Origin: Siphonodentalium dalli
Taxonomy: Eukaryota; Mollusca; Scaphopoda; Gadilida; Siphonodentaliidae
Assembly: GCA_032622095.1 (NCBI GenBank)
Contig: CP136063.1
Span: forward strand, 280,357,426 to 280,421,425
DNA: 64,000 nt
Reading direction: 5' to 3'
Shown: positions 62,915 through 64,000 of the stretch, piece by piece
How the letters are laid out: each line of letters opens with the position of its first letter
Numbering within the stretch: position 1 is the first letter of the stretch
Made by a program: the position numbers and the translations under genes
The notes under the pieces: model-generated
What the model was told of the DNA's origin: nothing
The model's database searches: none
Seen by the model: only the letters and a program-made list of their open reading frames with translations

Positions 62915-63425
62915 CGCCCCGCAGTTGTCTCCCAGCAGAGAAGAACAATGCTCGCGGTGCTAGTTTGTGGACATGCGCCATGATAGTGGGAATGACATGG
63001 GCCACTGTATACACCACCCCTACACCTGGTGCATGTTTAAGATATCGAATGTCGTGCGTGTCGGTTTTATTTGGTGTGGTAAGATTGTATTTCCACATCC
63101 GTTTCGAAGCCTTTCTGATTCAACTACGTACATTTTTGTCTGGATAATAATATGCTAGCCTCCCTCAAAACAGTCGGATGGACTAAAGGATAATGTCTTT
63201 ATAGCATGAATGTATGCGTGTTTTGTTATCCTCTCTCGGGGTTAGTGTCAGTATGTGGGCGGTATTATTCAAGAAAATGTCAGGAACTGTGGTGCATTTA
63301 TTTCACTATGTATTTAAAGAACAATTTACAGTCTCGATGGCAGTGGCTGTGGCCGTTGGGGAACGCGACCTTTATGATCATACAGCTTTATATATATAAC
63401 TTTAGAATATAGTAGTTAATGTCTC

Positions 63426-63584
63426 ATGCAGGAAAATGGTCGCATTGGTGATGTTACCAAGAAATCACTTGGTGTACCAACGTTTGTTGAACTGAATGCA
63501 AGAGCTCATCAACGTAACATTCCTCTGGATGTTCTTCGCGTTGAACATTTCACCCTTTTGTTGATGGCATTTGTACTTTCTTGA
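63426..63584 (+). CDS. Short unrecognised ORF with possible acceptor
   Basis: The frame reads MQENGRIGDVTKKSLGVPTF, then VELNARAHQRNIPLDVLRVE to a TGA at 63584. TCTCATGCAG|GAAAATGG could be a splice acceptor. It looks protein-like but I do not recognise it. Confidence 0.3.
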   Translation: MQENGRIGDVTKKSLGVPTFVELNARAHQRNIPLDVLRVEHFTLLLMAFVLS

Positions 63585-63824
63585 ACCATACCACCCAGCG
63601 TGAGTATGACATATCAACCAACTATCAAAGGTATCACCTTTAAGACTACACCCCAGTCTTGGTGGGGCTTATACAGCAGTAGCCAATGGCATACTCCTGG
63701 TCCAGTTGTTTAAGAACGGCTTCCAAACGGATGGGGACATACAATCTTAGCATATAAGGAAAGCAAAGCCACACCTGAGATCCTGTCTGAATCTAAAACA
63801 TAACAAAATAAGGGGCGGTGCAGT

Positions 63825-64000
63825 CATGGTCCAATTTCATTTCCACTATCATGACACATACCCACAAACTAGCACCGTGTGTATTGTTATCATCTGCTTG
63901 GATCTGTTCGGTGAGACGATTGCTGGACGCCAACAAGCTTGTCCTTATGATCATGTTCAAGGAGTTTGGGTATATTATGCATTATGGTCTCCTACGCCTT
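63825..64000 (-). pseudogene. Inverted relative of 62840-63010, coding-like
   Basis: The minus strand reads IPKLLEHDHKDKLVGVQQSS and, in a shifted frame, NNTHGASLWVCVMIVEM, matching the plus-strand fragment 1 kb away. The frame change implies decay. It runs off the right edge. Confidence 0.35.

Overview
The window looks like nuclear DNA of an animal with large introns, most plausibly a marine invertebrate such as a mollusc. It is AT-rich and shows consensus GT-AG introns of 5-8 kb, very small coding exons and dense nested transposable elements, with no bacterial-style operons, rRNA or tRNA. The phylum is an inference from repeat style and gene families; I cannot prove it from sequence alone. 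Every gene I can support lies on the minus strand.

Three genes or gene remnants stand out. (1) Four tiny exons at 57416-57532, 49716-49792, 43222-43268 and 37497-37630 join in frame to a complete 124-residue protein with an RIIa dimerization/docking domain, resembling RIIAD1. It has an RFX-type X-box 29 nt upstream of the ATG and an AATAAA signal about 46 nt after the stop. (2) Two exons of a four-transmembrane claudin/PMP22-like protein lie at 12751-12961 and 4390-4537. The gene runs off the left edge, and its second exon seems to carry a frame break. (3) A decayed gene (16285-20113) of a multicopy animal family with a cysteine-rich CXC-like tail has a premature stop, several frameshifts and a 1-kb mobile repeat inserted within its coding sequence. 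A P-loop exon (55983-56086, PIF1-helicase-like) sits in intron 1 of the RIIAD1-like gene.

The rest is mostly non-autonomous mobile DNA, often with boundaries readable from target-site duplications. At 0.6-4.4 kb there are hairpin elements, a TTAA-flanked piggyBac-like MITE and a Mutator-like long-TIR element with a 9-bp duplication. At 8.5-9 kb there is an array of TACAGTAATG palindromes. At 22.7-26.7 kb a 4-kb element contains a second copy of its own family. At 28-31.6 kb there are ATGGCCGCC-rich repeats in both orientations. At 32-38 kb there are palindromic MITEs, clustered hairpins and a 22-bp satellite. At 44.1-45.6 kb there are a MITE and a 286-bp tandem expansion of the hairpin. At 46-47 kb there is a miniature LTR element. 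At 47.9-51.2 kb there are two hAT-like elements. At 52.2-54.2 kb there is a long foldback element. At 57.8-60.4 kb there is a three-level nest of inverted-repeat elements, with the empty insertion site preserved next to it. The right end (61-64 kb) has YY1-motif-like repeats and unrecognised coding-like fragments.
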